Shown here piece after piece: positions 1-13,500 of a stretch of 64,000 nucleotides of DNA (position 1 is its first letter; every line of letters starts with the position of its first letter). A model generated the notes under the pieces. The model saw only the letters and a list, made by a program, of their open reading frames with translations. It was not told the DNA's origin and did no database searches. Position numbers and translations under genes: made by a program. Source of the stretch: Dipylidium caninum. Lineage: Eukaryota > Platyhelminthes > Cestoda > Cyclophyllidea > Dipylidiidae. The stretch is from NCBI GenBank assembly GCA_017562135.1, contig QEYB01000368.1, positions 868,001 to 932,000 of the forward strand. The letters run 5' to 3'.

Positions 1-1122
1 CTGAGCTTTTTTCGGCGGGGTGGGGAGAACTTCATTAGAATTTTATCATCCCCATTACATTATTATTTTATTTAATGTAAACAGAATGTGGGACGAGGCG
101 ACCGGGGGGGACACTCTGGTCAGAGCGGAACGTGCGGGCCACGCCCTGTCGGTGGGCCATTCGCGCTGGCACAGCAGCGACCTGCTGTCCACCGCTGCTG
201 CAGCAGCCGCGGCTCGGGGACGACGCGAATGGGCGACTGTTTCCCCCTGCGGTGTAGCTCTAACAACGCCTCAACTCTGAGTGTGTTTGGACGAGTGTGG
301 CCGAGACGCAGACTCTGGATAATTGACAAATATGTTTAATTTCCATTAACTCGCCGAATATAGGTCTAATTAGAAGGTCTAGTCATCCCCCTATAAGTCG
401 GAGCAAATACTTAAATCGAAGTACAAAGGATGGGACGTCCTTGTAATTACTTGAAATTAGATATAATGGTTGCTTTGAGTGAGGAGGTAGTCAAAAGAGC
501 GGAATGTGTGTCTCGGTTAGGCTTTCAACGCGGAGACATCAACTATCCTCTCACCTGAACATATCGAAAGGCCGGTGTACACTTCATTCCGTACTATTTG
601 TAAGAGAGAAACTTTTCCAATTAAGACGCATTTTGCCATCAGGAAGAGTTAACCCGCGGCTTCCCTTCCCGGTATGGACTGTTGCAACTATTTTTAATGT
701 ATTCTCATCACAGGCATCAGCAACGGTAGTGGGATGTTCTGTTGGAGGCCGAGTTGTGAGTTTGGTAGGGGCCCCATTTCGGTCTGGTGGGAAGTCATAC
801 ACTCGCAAAGTCGTTCAATTGCCTTCGGAGACTGCGGCCCGCACATCACCCATCTCGAATGGGCAAGTATGTGTTAGTGTTCAGTCCATCCCTTGGAGAA
901 GAGCATCTGAAAGCTTCAAACAACCACCCGCACTTTTGTAAAATGCGCAAATTTTCGACACTGCACGAAAGCTGTGCGCACACAAGGGGATCTTGAAGGG
1001 TAGCGACCACGTTTCATCGAAAAGAACTCGCGTTTTCATAGAGCAGCTGCCATTGCGGTGCACGGGACCGTGCTGGCTCTAGTGAATGCGGCCTTGGAGT
1101 GCTCTTGTCTCTACGCACACAC

Positions 1123-1169
1123 AGGGAGGGAGAGGGAGAGGGAGAGAGAGAGAGAGAGAAAGAGAGAGA
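1123..1169. repeat. GA-rich microsatellite
   Basis: A purine tract made first of GGGA and GGGAGA units and then of about ten GA dinucleotides, with one interruption (AAAG). It is a simple repeat in noncoding sequence. Such tracts can bind GAGA-type factors, but nothing here shows that. Confidence 0.9.
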
Positions 1170-4100
1170 CACTAGACCGCTGATTCGACTGTAACTGAGG
1201 AAAATGATGTTAATTAACTCTTCTTTCGCAGGGGCATCTTCAGAAGGGACAGATCCTATGGCTTCTAGCGCAACAACGGTAGATCCGACGATAAGCGCTG
1301 TCCATTAATTCTCCTCACAGTTCTATTCTCGAATAAGCCGATTGTCGTGCGGGCCGAGGGTCTTTACTTTCATCTCGTGCAACACCTCAAATCTGCATTG
1401 CCTGCGAGCACAAATGTTAGCAACAGCACCACTGCCCGTCTCCCTTCATTAATTAAATAGGCTTTGTAATACTCAACTACCCGAATTTCCCTTCCTCAAT
1501 TTAATTAATGCATCCCCAGAGACGAGTCTTTTTGTCTGCTTCTCAACATCAAGAGGATCCCAGCCCAATTTGTCAAACCGGGGCTGGGGGCCTTCGGGTA
1601 GTGGAATAATGAGAGAGCGTTTAGCATGGTAGATGCACGAATTCTGCGTTGCCATTTATTATTTCCCTGTGCAAGGCCGCGAGAATCGCGAGACTCCACC
1701 ACAGTACATAATAACTCAGTGCTGAATCCTTGAGGCGTCGCCAGTGCCATTTGAAGTGAACCCCTGCCCGATGAGAGGTAATTTTTTAACTCCAGTCGTG
1801 CCCAACCCGGTCACCCTGTGAGGAGGGGTGGAGGGCTCAAAATAGTCATCTACGGTTCGGCAATCGGTTCTGCGAGCGTGGAGGGGAAGCAGCACAACTG
1901 CATCGTCTGAACGCTGTCATGCGGGGTAGGCGAAAATGGGGCTCATGGAAAAAGTCACAGCAAAAGGATGCTGCAACCGCCACCCATTTCTCCCTCCCAG
2001 TACGGCGCCTTTTTTAGGCCCAATCAATTAGCTGCACTGTGGTTGTCTTTCGGAGCGAAAAGACATTATTCTGCATCAGCGCGCCTGATCCACTTTGGCA
2101 GCGTGAATAAAGGAGGAGTTGGCAGCACTAGAGTCCCATCAATGAAGTTCGCCATGTTTTACTCGAAATAATTTATTTCGCAACAACTGTTCTGGCACAT
2201 TTAAGCCATTTTATCAACTCCGTTTCGCTATCTGTCAGCTCAGGCGTCGGAGAAGGCAGGAGGGAGGGAAACTGCGTCCCACAACATTTGATAAACAAGA
2301 ATAATGCACTGGGAAGATGGAGAATTTGGAGGTGTGGAGAGAATGGAGCCCCTGTCTACCTTACATTGGTTCTGGCTTTTACGATCTGCCTGTGATGTGG
2401 TGAAGCGTGGCTCCCGTCGCGGGAGAGGAGAGCGTTGAAGGGCTAATTCAAAAACAACTAATTTGGTTGGCGTGTGGCGACGAAGATGCGCACTGCGTCC
2501 CGTGAGCATGGCGCGAAGTCAGTCGACGACATCACCCGTTGGAGGAGAGTTGCATCAAGGTTGATTGGCGTCGTGAAAAATCCCAAAGGTGATGGAACGC
2601 AGCAGCTCACTCCTGGTGAACTGTCGTGACGAGTGAGAGCAGTTCGATGAATTTACCCTATTTGTCTCGCGCCACCAACTAAATCTGTTTATTTCCCCAG
2701 GCCGCGCAACCTGCGCCTATTTCCTTCGAGTTGTGTGAGTTCCTGGCATTTCCACGAATAACTCCGCTGGTACATTTCCTTTCACGTGGAATACCGCACA
2801 TGCGAACACACGTCCTCGACCAGAATCCTCCCGCCTCTTGCCTGCCCTGCCACGGTTCCAGTTGCACTCGTTAGGCTTTGTCACCTCATTTCCAGCCAGC
2901 CCCTCGAGGCAGCTTCACGCAGATGCAACCAAACAGGCATATGGCGTTGCAAACTTCCAGGAAATCCTCTGAGGCTGCATGTGGTTTTTTGGAAGGTCCG
3001 ACGCAACACTAACTGAAAAGACATTGAAGTCTCATCTAGATGCAAGATGACGAGGGGTGGGCTTGGCACAAAGCTCCTCCTCCATCCACAGCCCATGCGA
3101 TGGCCGCTCTGAGTTGTCTGCTACACTTGCAGATCGCACCCTCCCTGCCAGGACGGCGTCAGAGCTCCCCTCCTCTCGTCTTTTCCCGGCTTGAAGGTCT
3201 AAAAAGGTAATTTACGACCCTGTCTTGGTTTTCCTGCACTCCACTGTCTTGACGACGCGGGGCGGAGCAAGCATTCTCATTGTACACCCCCGTGAGAGCC
3301 GCACATAATCCCTCTTCCACGGAAACTTCGTCAGAGCAAGCGCATGATCTTTCTGAACCTCAAAAGAGGCCAAGAGCTACCGTTATGCTCATGGCCGCCC
3401 ATGCTCAAGGCATGAGGTGTTTCTCGCTGAGAATGAAACGGCTAGCGCCACATGTGGGAGACGATGTCCAAGGTAGCGAAATGCTCGAGGAGATATCCGG
3501 CGGGATGCGCGTCTGCTCTCTGCCATTTCCATGCCAGTTGTGGTGTGTTCCCCTCCCAGAGTGTAATAAAGGAGAATAAGTCCTCCGAAGAAATTGTGAC
3601 GAAGTACACTTGGCCATTGCTTGGGGCGCGCTAGATTTATTCCTCAGAAACCCTGTAAAGCAGAGAAGCGCAGCCAGTAATTTCCTGCAGTCCTGCTGTG
3701 CGAGCCGTCGCCCCGCTCGCCCATCCCCGAACACCGAGTCGCGAAGGGTAGTTGCATTTAATGGGTAGGCGCACACGCAGTGGGCGTTAATTTCAACCTC
3801 GAGATCCAACATCCCCCAAGGTGAGGCAATAAGACACTTCGGGGGGCGGTGGCGTGGGAGGGCGGATACTCCGACGGAAGTGAGGGGCTGTTGGGGCCAG
3901 TTCTTTAAGTTGGATGGAGTTCCTATCTGGCGACAAGAAGGCAACGAGGTATTGTGCGGCCGAGGCGCAATGTCAGACAGGAGGCGAGTGCCACGGGACA
4001 CCTACGGAAATTCTAATTATTCCACATGTGGACAGTTAAGCCAGAGTGCTTTTCTAATTCATCTCCCGGACGAGACACAGTAAAAATGCCGGTTGGGTTT

Positions 4101-7100
4101 CCTCTGGTCGAAAATAGGCCCGGGTAATTTCATTTCGACCGCCGTGACAGACTAGGCTCTCCACCCTCCGCCTTTGAGGCAGAACAACTCCTCCCCCGCC
4201 GACTACTGCTCCCTCTAGTCGGCCTCAAAAGTACTGCGAATTCCTTGCGTGTAGTGAGTCAAGTGTGAGATCGGCGGTGGTCGCCGGCTCGGCCAGTCTT
4301 AACTCATTCTTGTGGCGGGCGCCTCAAGACGCCAGACACATTTTTCCCAGTGCTCCCTACCAACTTCGTCGACGAAATTAGCTTCACCCAAGTAATGCAG
4401 GCGCTCGCGGTCCGAACTACTTCTCAACCGGGCGGTAATAACAATGATGATACCAGGGCTAATGACAGTCGAGGTTGCAGCAGTGCGAAGGACAAGGGCC
4501 ATGACGCCCAAATCAGAGACATCAGTGCCGCAGAAGGGTTTGGCTTGAGCCCCTCGGAAGACGCAAGTGAGTCGCCTCGACTGGCGCGTGGGACACTTGC
4601 GGTGGCCTTCCGACGAGGACGTCGGAGAAGCCACAGCTCACGCCGCCCCCCCCCCAAATCATCACGTTTACTTGACGACGGTTGTGGAGGAGTTGGTTTG
4701 CGCTGCCAAATGCCAGACGGTTGATGCGGAGACGGGACATTAATCCGCATGCTCCTGCTAACGCCGATTGGGTTGACCTAAGCGGCCCGCGCTTTGGGGC
4801 ACCCAGTGGCTCTCAGCGACCATTTCTGAAACTCAATAGTCCGTAAAAGTGAGCATTAGTCGAGGAGCAGGCAATTTCCGCCCCACGCCGTTAGTCTTCG
4901 TTAGTGGGCCAATCAATGCCGGTCGGGCGGATGTGGGGAGTCGTCTGGCCTGTCTCACGGGGCATACTTCTTATTGCCCCAGTCGAAAGGGGAATCCCGA
5001 TTTTAAAGTGGCAATTAAATTACAAATGTCTTAGTGAAATTTTGTGGCCAAAGGAATCATACAGCCAGTGTATTCACAAAATAACCGGTTTTGCTGTAAT
5101 TTGCCTTCTTTATTTAGCCCCCTTTTCGACCGCTTTCCTGCCCGTGGTCGTGCTATAAAACGGACCAGTGCCATGAATTTCAATTCCGAACATTTAGCAG
5201 GGCTCATTCGGGAATTGCACTCCCGATTGTTAATTCTCTGAAGACGTAAAAATAGCGCAACTTTTCGACACCCATATAATAGCATCACCCTGGTTAATGA
5301 AAACCTCAAGCCCAGGGGTGTGCATCCTCCACACCGCCTCCGTACGAACTGGCGAGGGGATGAGGAACCTTGGAGAAGCTCCATTGCCCTATTTGTCATC
5401 GCCTAAGAACTGGAGCAGCTGGTGTTTGCGGCCGAGCATTCGCGTCCTTTGCTCCAATCCACTGCGCAGACAGTCCGAGTGGCGACGGAATCGCCGTTGC
5501 TTTTGGCGCTGTTGGCATCCTGTTTGGCGACGCCGTGTTGACGTCCGCAGGAACGCCTGTCACTGACGTGGACACTGCTGAGCTCCTCACGCTGACGCTG
5601 ATGAAAATGGTTCAGGGCTTAAATCTCCACCATTTGCGTCTACAGCGAGGCAGGTGGTGCACGACAATGGCGATGACGGTCCGAACTGCGAAGTGAATTA
5701 ACCCTACTTGCGGGTGTCTGATGAGGTCCTCGCGACGACTTCCTGCTCAAATAAGACGTCCCGGAACCCTCATCAGCCGACAGTGGTGCCCGTCCGAGGA
5801 AACGCAGTCTTCGGACCCATGGACGACGACCACGGCCTCTGATTCTTATTAGGATGCAGCACTGTTGCTAGGCCTTGCCGTTTGGCAGCGATGACGGCAA
5901 GGTTAACAAATTTTTGCAAATTCACTCCAAACTGGCGATTGCATGCTTGTGTGCATATATGAAAAGCCCTGCGGAGTTCTTCACTTTTTCCAACGCCACC
6001 GAAGCCTGAGGTACCTTGCACTCCGAACGAATTATAAAACTGCCCTCGTGGTTTACTTGGGTCGAATTCTCCATCCTCGAAGAGAGTTGTGGCAAGGGCA
6101 TCTTATCAGGTGATACAATTAAGAAAAAGAAAAATTGTGCAAAATAGGTCGGGACTTTTCCTTGACTCGAAAAGAGGTACTTAGAGGTAAACAGCGCCTC
6201 TCTTGCGTTTGGGAGATGGCGAGAGGAGCTGGGAGCAGCCCACTCAACCTCTGTGCTCCCCACCGAGTGGGACCGCCTTCGTCTGCCCGTAGCAGGACGC
6301 TTACTGCGGCCTACCCTCACGGAGCTACCGGCAGTGCGGTGAATCTTCTGCGACACATTGCCAAGCCACTCGCCCGACATGCGAAACATAGAGCCACACG
6401 TCAGTGCTTCAGTGGCACTCGTTTGAAGGGGACAATAAGTCGCGAAGACTTTTTAATTCGTCCATTCCAGTGTTTTCTTCCGGCGGAAGGCCTAGGCTTG
6501 GGAAAACCATTTTGATCTGGTTGGCCTCCATCGTCGCCCACAGACACGGTGCCGCATTGTCTTGCATGTGAAGCACAGATGCGTGTGGGATGGACGAAGA
6601 AGACATTAAAGTTGGTGGGCGGTGGGTGATATCGTAACCTCGTCGTCTGCATCTCACACTGCCGACGGGAGATGTTATGAGACGAACTGCTCAAAAGGCC
6701 GGCAAATTTGCAGAGACTGTTCTTTCGGTTCCATCTCTGAGGTGGAGGAATTCCTCGACGCGATGTGCTCCATGTCGTCGTCAAATGCGCATGATTTTGT
6801 GGAGATCCACTTGCTTGCACGAAGGATTACCTTATATGCCAGTTGAGAGCGAAGATCACCTGCGCGCAGATCGCGGGAAAAGTCCCAGTTAGTGCGTTGG
6901 ACGGCTACTGTGTCATTGGGAGCCGTCGGCCTTGAATGTCGACCGTCGCCGTGAGCCCTTCCTTCCTCGTCATGGACTTACACAGCAAGAGTTTACGATT
7001 CCTGTGAGAACGAAATATGTTTAATCTTCCTCCAGCGGGGCGATGGGCGCATCTCTCCTCTTCTGCCTCGCACCCATTGCACCCTGTCGTTGAGTTGAAA

Positions 7101-7644
7101 GAGACGCAGCAAGGACGTCCGGCAGTTGCGCGAGAGGAGCCTCGCCTGGAGCTCTGCGTGATGCACGGCTAAGCAGCCTTGTCCAACTATCAAAGGCACT
7201 GCGAGGCGCAGGCTCCGACTCATAACGCCTTAATTATGCATGCTGTAGATCGCATTAGATTTTCATGCTCTCCGCATAAAAGAGGCGCTCAAACCTCCTA
7301 AACCAGGCCGGAGTTTTTGCTGAGTGGAATCTCAACTCCCACTCATCCCCGCCTGGTGGATGCTGACTTGGCGGTGGCGGACTCCCCGCTCTCGCCTCCG
7401 CCAGCCGGCCAGCCAGTCGGCCAGCCTCATTCTCAGCTCACCACCAAGACGCGCCGCCTGCGGCGGCCGTTCCATGTACGCTGTGACACAACAACACAAG
7501 GCCACTGAAGCGCCTTAATTTTGCATTCAACAGACCAAATCTTTACATGAATAAACATTCTCTACAACATTCAAGTCATTCACAACAGGGAGTGTCTTGT
7601 AAAATGTGCAATGTCGCAGAGTCGATCTCGATGCGGAGGGTGTT

Positions 7645-7684
7645 GCCCGTCGTCCCCGTCGTCCCCGTCGTCCCCGTCGTCGGC
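7645..7684. repeat. 9-base tandem repeat, unit CCCCGTCGT
   Basis: About four and a half direct copies of a CCCCGTCGT unit. The period is a multiple of three, so short frames run through it (Arg/Pro-rich on one strand), but no other coding evidence surrounds it. I treat it as a minisatellite. Confidence 0.85.
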
Positions 7685-10579
7685 GTATGCGGTTCGATGC
7701 GGAGCATCTATGCGTGGTAAAAGTCGAAGATGAAAAGGCGTGTGGGTGCGTCCCCTCCACCGTCAGGCACAACTCGAGCGTCGCCTAGGGGAACCGCGTC
7801 TTTCAGCTCTCAAAAACCCTGCTTCGAGGAGGCGACGAGTCAACTGACGACCCCATGGAGGCACAAAAGGCTCTCACTTAGAGGGAGGGTTTGGGGAGCG
7901 GAGGGGACGGGAGGGGAAGGGGAAGTAGCAGACAGCACTGTGCACGGGCAACTAGGCCTTCTCTCCACATGACAACTAATCTAATCTTCTGCCTGACAGC
8001 ACTGGTGGCCTCACACGCCCTATGTGGAGTGGGTGCATAATCTCCATATCTTCCTTTACACTGTGGCCTCATTTCGTGTCTGTTCTGCATGCGTAACTCA
8101 TTTATTCCCCCATTAATAATGGAGTTGGAGGGCGGTCCTGGCGATCGCGTGGCCGTCTGCCTCGACCTCCGCCACCGGGTCGACTAGGTCGGTGGCAGCG
8201 TGAGGGCAGATGCGTTGTGGAGGCAAGTAGCGCGCATCCGAACTGCACTATCCACCTCTTGTCTCCTTCCCTCACTTACTTTCATTAATTTGTCGTTCAC
8301 GTTCAATCCGGTAGTTTGATGCGCGGGCAAAGCTTTTTCGAAATCGTTGTGTACAATTATATTAACATTAGCGTGTCCTGTTACACCGGACGGCCTCCTC
8401 TCCTGCTCTGCGCCCACTCTTGAGACCGGTCGGAATTTTGGGGTCGCAGATGCGCGCGATGTTGCCCTCTCGTGGAGGCAGATTTTATGGTTCATCTCAG
8501 CCTGGCAGACATTCTCCATCACATAGAAGGCCCCACCGAGTTCAGCTAGAGAAGCGAATGCGGGTGTCGGCGGTTTTATGGCGATTGTTGAAATGCGGCT
8601 GCCGCCAACTCGGATCGTCTCTGAGCTTGATGCCATTTGAGGCTCCTCCGCACGAAACTTTCCAACACTGATATTCAGAGGAGCTAGAAATTTAAAAATT
8701 TTTGATAATAAAAATCAATCCTCTTCTCAACCCAAAAATGAGTGCTTTGTAGTCTTGCAAAAATGCAACTCTCTCGTCCTCATATCGAGTGCTACTTTAC
8801 TTGGGCGATGTCAGTCGGCCGAGTGCGGGGTGACGCTCGAAAAGGGGAAAGAGGCGGTCGATGCAGGACTCGACAATCCCCCTAACGAATGCCATAAGAA
8901 AAAACTTCTGCCAAGTCCGTGGCTCAAATACTTACGCCCTTAAGCCTGAGTTCAATTGCTTCTTTGTCAACTCCACACAAACAACCACTTAAGGGGTCTC
9001 GTCTCTTGGCGTTGTCCGCTAAGCTCATCCACCCTCTCAGGGCATTACAGTGCTCCCTTTGAGGTGGTCCGAGTCCCACGTCCTCCCAACCGATTTGCCA
9101 GACAGTAGAACAACAAGGAGGTGGTAGCAGAGGCCGCCCACGGCTCCCCGCCGTTTACGTCGCGGCGAAGACTGGCGTCTGTCGCGCAGAGTCGAGGGGA
9201 GTTCGGGGACCAGGGACGACCCAAGGTCGGAGCAAATCAGGGACTTTTGTTCATGGTGCAAATACTCTTGTCGTGGGCAAAAGAACTAGACGAGTGAAGG
9301 TCCCCACCAATCGCGTAAATTAACTGTCCACGAGGACAGCGGACAGAATGCTGTCCTTGTGGCAGAGGCGATTGTATTAGACTGACTTTGATACCAAAGC
9401 TGCACATTGTCGTTAAAGCTGCTTAAGGCTAATGGAATGTCACCAGATCTGTTGACAGATTTGTGTATTTTCTAATCTCTTCACACCTACTTGCTGCGTG
9501 GGCGTTCAATTTGTCATCAGTTGACAGGCGTTCCCAATTGCCTCTGCATTTCGCATTCACTATGCTTTTACGAATGAAGTGGAGGTGTCAAATTGCTGAT
9601 TTCGGTTCTGAGACCAAATCCCCAACTCAATTTTAAGCTGACATTGCCAACACTGTCGGCGAAAGCGCACCGGCAGCGTGACTGTCGTCCATTGTCCCGT
9701 GCCTCGGCGCAGCACCCAGTTCGTGGTGAGAGGCAGGAGAGCAAGGCCCGCCGCAATCTCCGGGGCGAATAACGAGCCACAGGAGGCGCTTCTCAATGGT
9801 GATCAACGTGCACTACGCCCACAGTCGCCCTCACACGCGCGGCAGTGGCGCAGCTGCAGCACTTTTGTCTCACTCATCGCTGCTGTAGAGCTGCCTGGCA
9901 CGGCGATGAAGTTGCAGAACGTGGAGCGATGGGACTATGGCTAGACGCACTTCATGAGCCTCATCGTCTCCGCCTCCTGCCTCGGTCAGTTAGCGGTGAA
10001 CGCGCGAGCGTCAGGGCGGCGTAATACCCTTCCAAGGGTGGAGGGTGGAACGGGCCGACCAGCATAAAATGCTCTCAGGACCCGTAGAGCCTTGCCGTGT
10101 GGTAAATCGGCCTCCGGAAACCCCTCAGTTTGTATGGGAAACGAACGGATATGTGACTTTTCCACTTCCAAGGCAGCAAGTAGACTGCCCAGACGGAGAA
10201 AGACGACTAAAGACTATCGAGTCTCCCAGGCCCCAACTCTCCTCCATCTCTAGCAATATTCGGGTGCCGTGATGGCCCAGCAGGAGCAAGTCATGCGGGG
10301 CGTCCTCCGTTTGTGTGAGAAAAAGTCGGGAAACAACCGTGAATTGCCAAAAACCAGCCTCTCCTTTATCTCTGCGCCTGCGTGTGCTCGCATGTGTGTC
10401 TTCGGGTTATGCGCGAGCGCTCGTGTATGGGGGTGTGGGCATTTGCCCCTTAAGGACCGCTGGAAAGGAACGCATGAAGCAATTACTCTGTGGAGAACAG
10501 AAAGTCGACGGACGCATCGCCAGCGGATGCGCCAAAAATGGTGAAGGTGGCACAAGTGAAATACAAGGAAACGACAAAA

Positions 10580-13500
10580 TCATGGTGCATCAGGCGACTC
10601 ACAGCCGTCCGGAGTAGTGGAGCACTGCTCTTCGGCGTCCGTCGTTGTGTTTACCTTAATTGAATTTTTTTGGAAGTGAATTTTGTCATACAAATTCGCC
10701 TTCGTCTCTCCTTTAAATACTTGCCTTAGTGACGGCACCACCGCCTTCCTTCTGGCTTTTTTCAACAGAATCACCAATATAAATATTAATACGCAGAAAA
10801 AGCTGGCGACCGTGAACATACTGATGCAGAAAGCCTTTAAACTTCTCCGGAAATGGTCTGATTTAATCTCAATTACATCGTGATATTTGCACTCAATGCT
10901 CTCCACGGATGTAATTCGAACTGTTACTTTTCCGCTTCCGCCGGTCTCTACGTCACTTTTGAAAATCGTCGGTGGCAGTGAAGGCCAAAGGTGATTGGAG
11001 ACTGTGATAAAAGCGGTGTAATTTTTATAGGCCGCAGTCTCGGTGAGGTAGACGGCTCCGCTTCCTTCGTTGACAGAAATGTGTGCCGGTGCTGCGCCGT
11101 ACTTCTCGGAGTCGGAGCTGCAGAATTTCACACTGTACGACGGTTCAATCAAGCCTGGTAAACTGTCGACTACTATGTGGAATAAGGGCTGGTGGGGGTG
11201 CGGAGAATTCGCTTCAAAGCACCACATCGGCGCATTATTCTCCGTCCTACTAGCACGCACTCCGGACTGGTTGACACGGATTTTCGGCGACAGTCTGGCA
11301 TCGAAGATTCGAAAGTTAATCCACAAGTGGGTACTACGCCTCGGCAAGCCGTAATCGGTGACATTCAGCCAGGCCCGAAGTTGGCACTCGCTGCTCGCAC
11401 TCGTATTCGCCCGCACCAGCGTCAGAAGTCCCGTGGACTCGTTCACTGACACGTCAATGCAATTGAACTCGCTGGACGCCAAGGCGTAGGCGACACGTCC
11501 GGCTGGTCCCGGGTCCGAGTCCAAACCGACCACCTGCCCGACCACAGAGCCCGCGTGCGTTCGTCGAGGAATGTAAAAGTGGACCTCGAGGGTAGAAGAG
11601 TTCTGCTCCTGATCAAATATCTGATAGGACGACAGCGAATTGGTCAGTGCAAAATTAAACACTCGTACAGTGGGGCCGTTAAGGTTATTCTCCGCGACGA
11701 TGAATGTGACATTCCTTCTGGCCTCCAGGGGCTTTGCCGTCATGTCCTGCGCCACCACCTCGCCCTCGTAAACACACATAACGCCGTCTGGAGTGGGTGC
11801 AGAAGTAAGGAAAACTTCCCCCGTAGACTGCGAAAAACTGAAGAGACGCGTTCCATTCGACAGTGTTATGGCGAAAGGGTAAGCTTCTTCTAGAAAATGT
11901 TGTTCTTTGTAGATGTGCAGAGAGAAGCGTATCTTGTTTGTTCTTTCCCCAGACTCAGGATCAAAATCTTCGTCTGTTGCCCGAAATCGTAAAAAAGCTT
12001 CACCCAGTGGAAAAGACTTGGGCAGAAACACAATGAAATCTTCACTCGACTTCTCGTTCCCTTTGATGCCCAAAATGGCGGAAAAGTTGGCAGCGCTGGT
12101 GCTGTTCACGAGCCAGGCAGGTGGGATTATGAGGGGATCCCGGAAAATCGGCGGATTATCGTTTTCATTGAGGACACTCACCTCGATTGCCACTTCCGAC
12201 TTGAGCGCATAAGGCTTGCCTGAATCCTGGCAGGAGATTTTAGTCCGAATACGTCGAAGTGTTTCATAGTCCAACGATTTCGCCAAATGGAGCGTGTACG
12301 ACCGAGAAGTAGTGGGACGTAACTCAAAAGTCTGATGTAACACGTGGCACAGTATACTCGCGGTGTCCGACACGTCTGGGTCGTCCACGCTGACGTTGGC
12401 GACGACAACCCCCACTGGGAGTGATTCAGAGATGTAAAGGACAACCGTCTCTTCAAATGAAGAGGGCGAGAGAGTCTCCGTCCCTGCAAACTCTGACGAC
12501 AGGGAGATGCTAGGGGCGTTGTCGTTAGTGTCGAGAACTCGCACTAGTAAGGGCAGAGTCGAGGTCCGGGGAGGGCTTCCGCCGTCCGCCGCCTCAACCG
12601 CCATCTGGTATTTGTCTTCCCGTTCCCGATCGAGCTGTCCTGCGACCGTCAAAACTCCGCTCTCCGGGTCAATGCGGAACGGGAATTCCCTGCCACTAGG
12701 AGAAAGTGTGTAGCGAATTTGCCCATTAGCACCGCTGTCCCCGTCCTGAGCCACGATTGCACAGATAACAGTACCGTTGGCCGAATTCTCCATGACGTCT
12801 GCGGTTAAATTTTGACTCTTAAACGAGGGACTGACATCGTTGACGTCTGTAACTATCAGCGTAACGGTTAATGTACCTGTTTTGCGCGCAGCAACATTTG
12901 CCGCCATGTCTGCGGCCTCGACTAAAATCCTATACTCTTCGACTTCCTCTCTGTCCATACTCCCGTTAATTACGAGCGCGAGAGTCTGAGAGCTTGCGTC
13001 AATGGAAAATGGAGCGTTGCCTTTTGGGACCAGGCGCCACTGACGAGAGTCGGGCGACCGTCCGCGCACGGCCGCGATTGCGTACGTCACCTCCGCATTT
13101 CGACCGAGATCAGCGTCACGCGCAACGGGCAGTCGGTACTTCTCCTCATGACTGAAACCCTCACTGAGTTTCAACGTGAACGTATTGGGAGTGAACACAG
13201 GAGCTTGATCATTAAGGTCGAGGATTTTCACTTCAATAAGAAATGCTTTAAAGGGGGACTGTTGAGAAGCCGTGTGGAAAATTTCACCTTCGACGGTTAT
13301 CGCGAGTTGCAGCTTGATTGAGCAGAAGAGACTTTGGTGGTCGCAGCAGCAAACGTAATTGGCTTGGGAGCAGCGCTTCAGTGAAAGGCGCTTTTTGCAT
13401 GCTGTTTCTAGGTCAAATAGCTTGACCAAGTGGAGGTCCGAAGATATGAGAGTTCGGCTGTTGTGTCTCTTTTGCACCAGTTGAAAGTAGTTGGAAAATG

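Larger units (their letters stand above)
1..10579. other. Gene-poor GC-richer region downstream of the protocadherin
   Basis: I find no open reading frame here that resembles a known protein. The many short frames overlap on both strands, as expected by chance in GC-rich DNA. The stretch contains a GA-rich microsatellite near 1.12 kb, a 9-base tandem repeat near 7.65 kb and many TTAATTA-type AT clusters inside otherwise GC-rich sequence. It lies on the 3' side of the minus-strand protocadherin, so it could hold 3' UTR, an intron leading to cytoplasmic exons, or distal regulatory DNA. Those roles are inference. Confidence 0.5.

Noticed and set aside
3405..4001. 198-codon minus-strand open frame in the GC-rich left arm
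   Set aside because: Low-complexity, Arg/Ser/Pro-rich translation with no motif. Other frames on both strands overlap it. It fits chance in GC-rich DNA.
8184..8636. 150-codon minus-strand frame as an independent gene
   Set aside because: No recognisable domain or homologue. Its only positive sign is an internal consensus donor, so it is mentioned just as a candidate exon.
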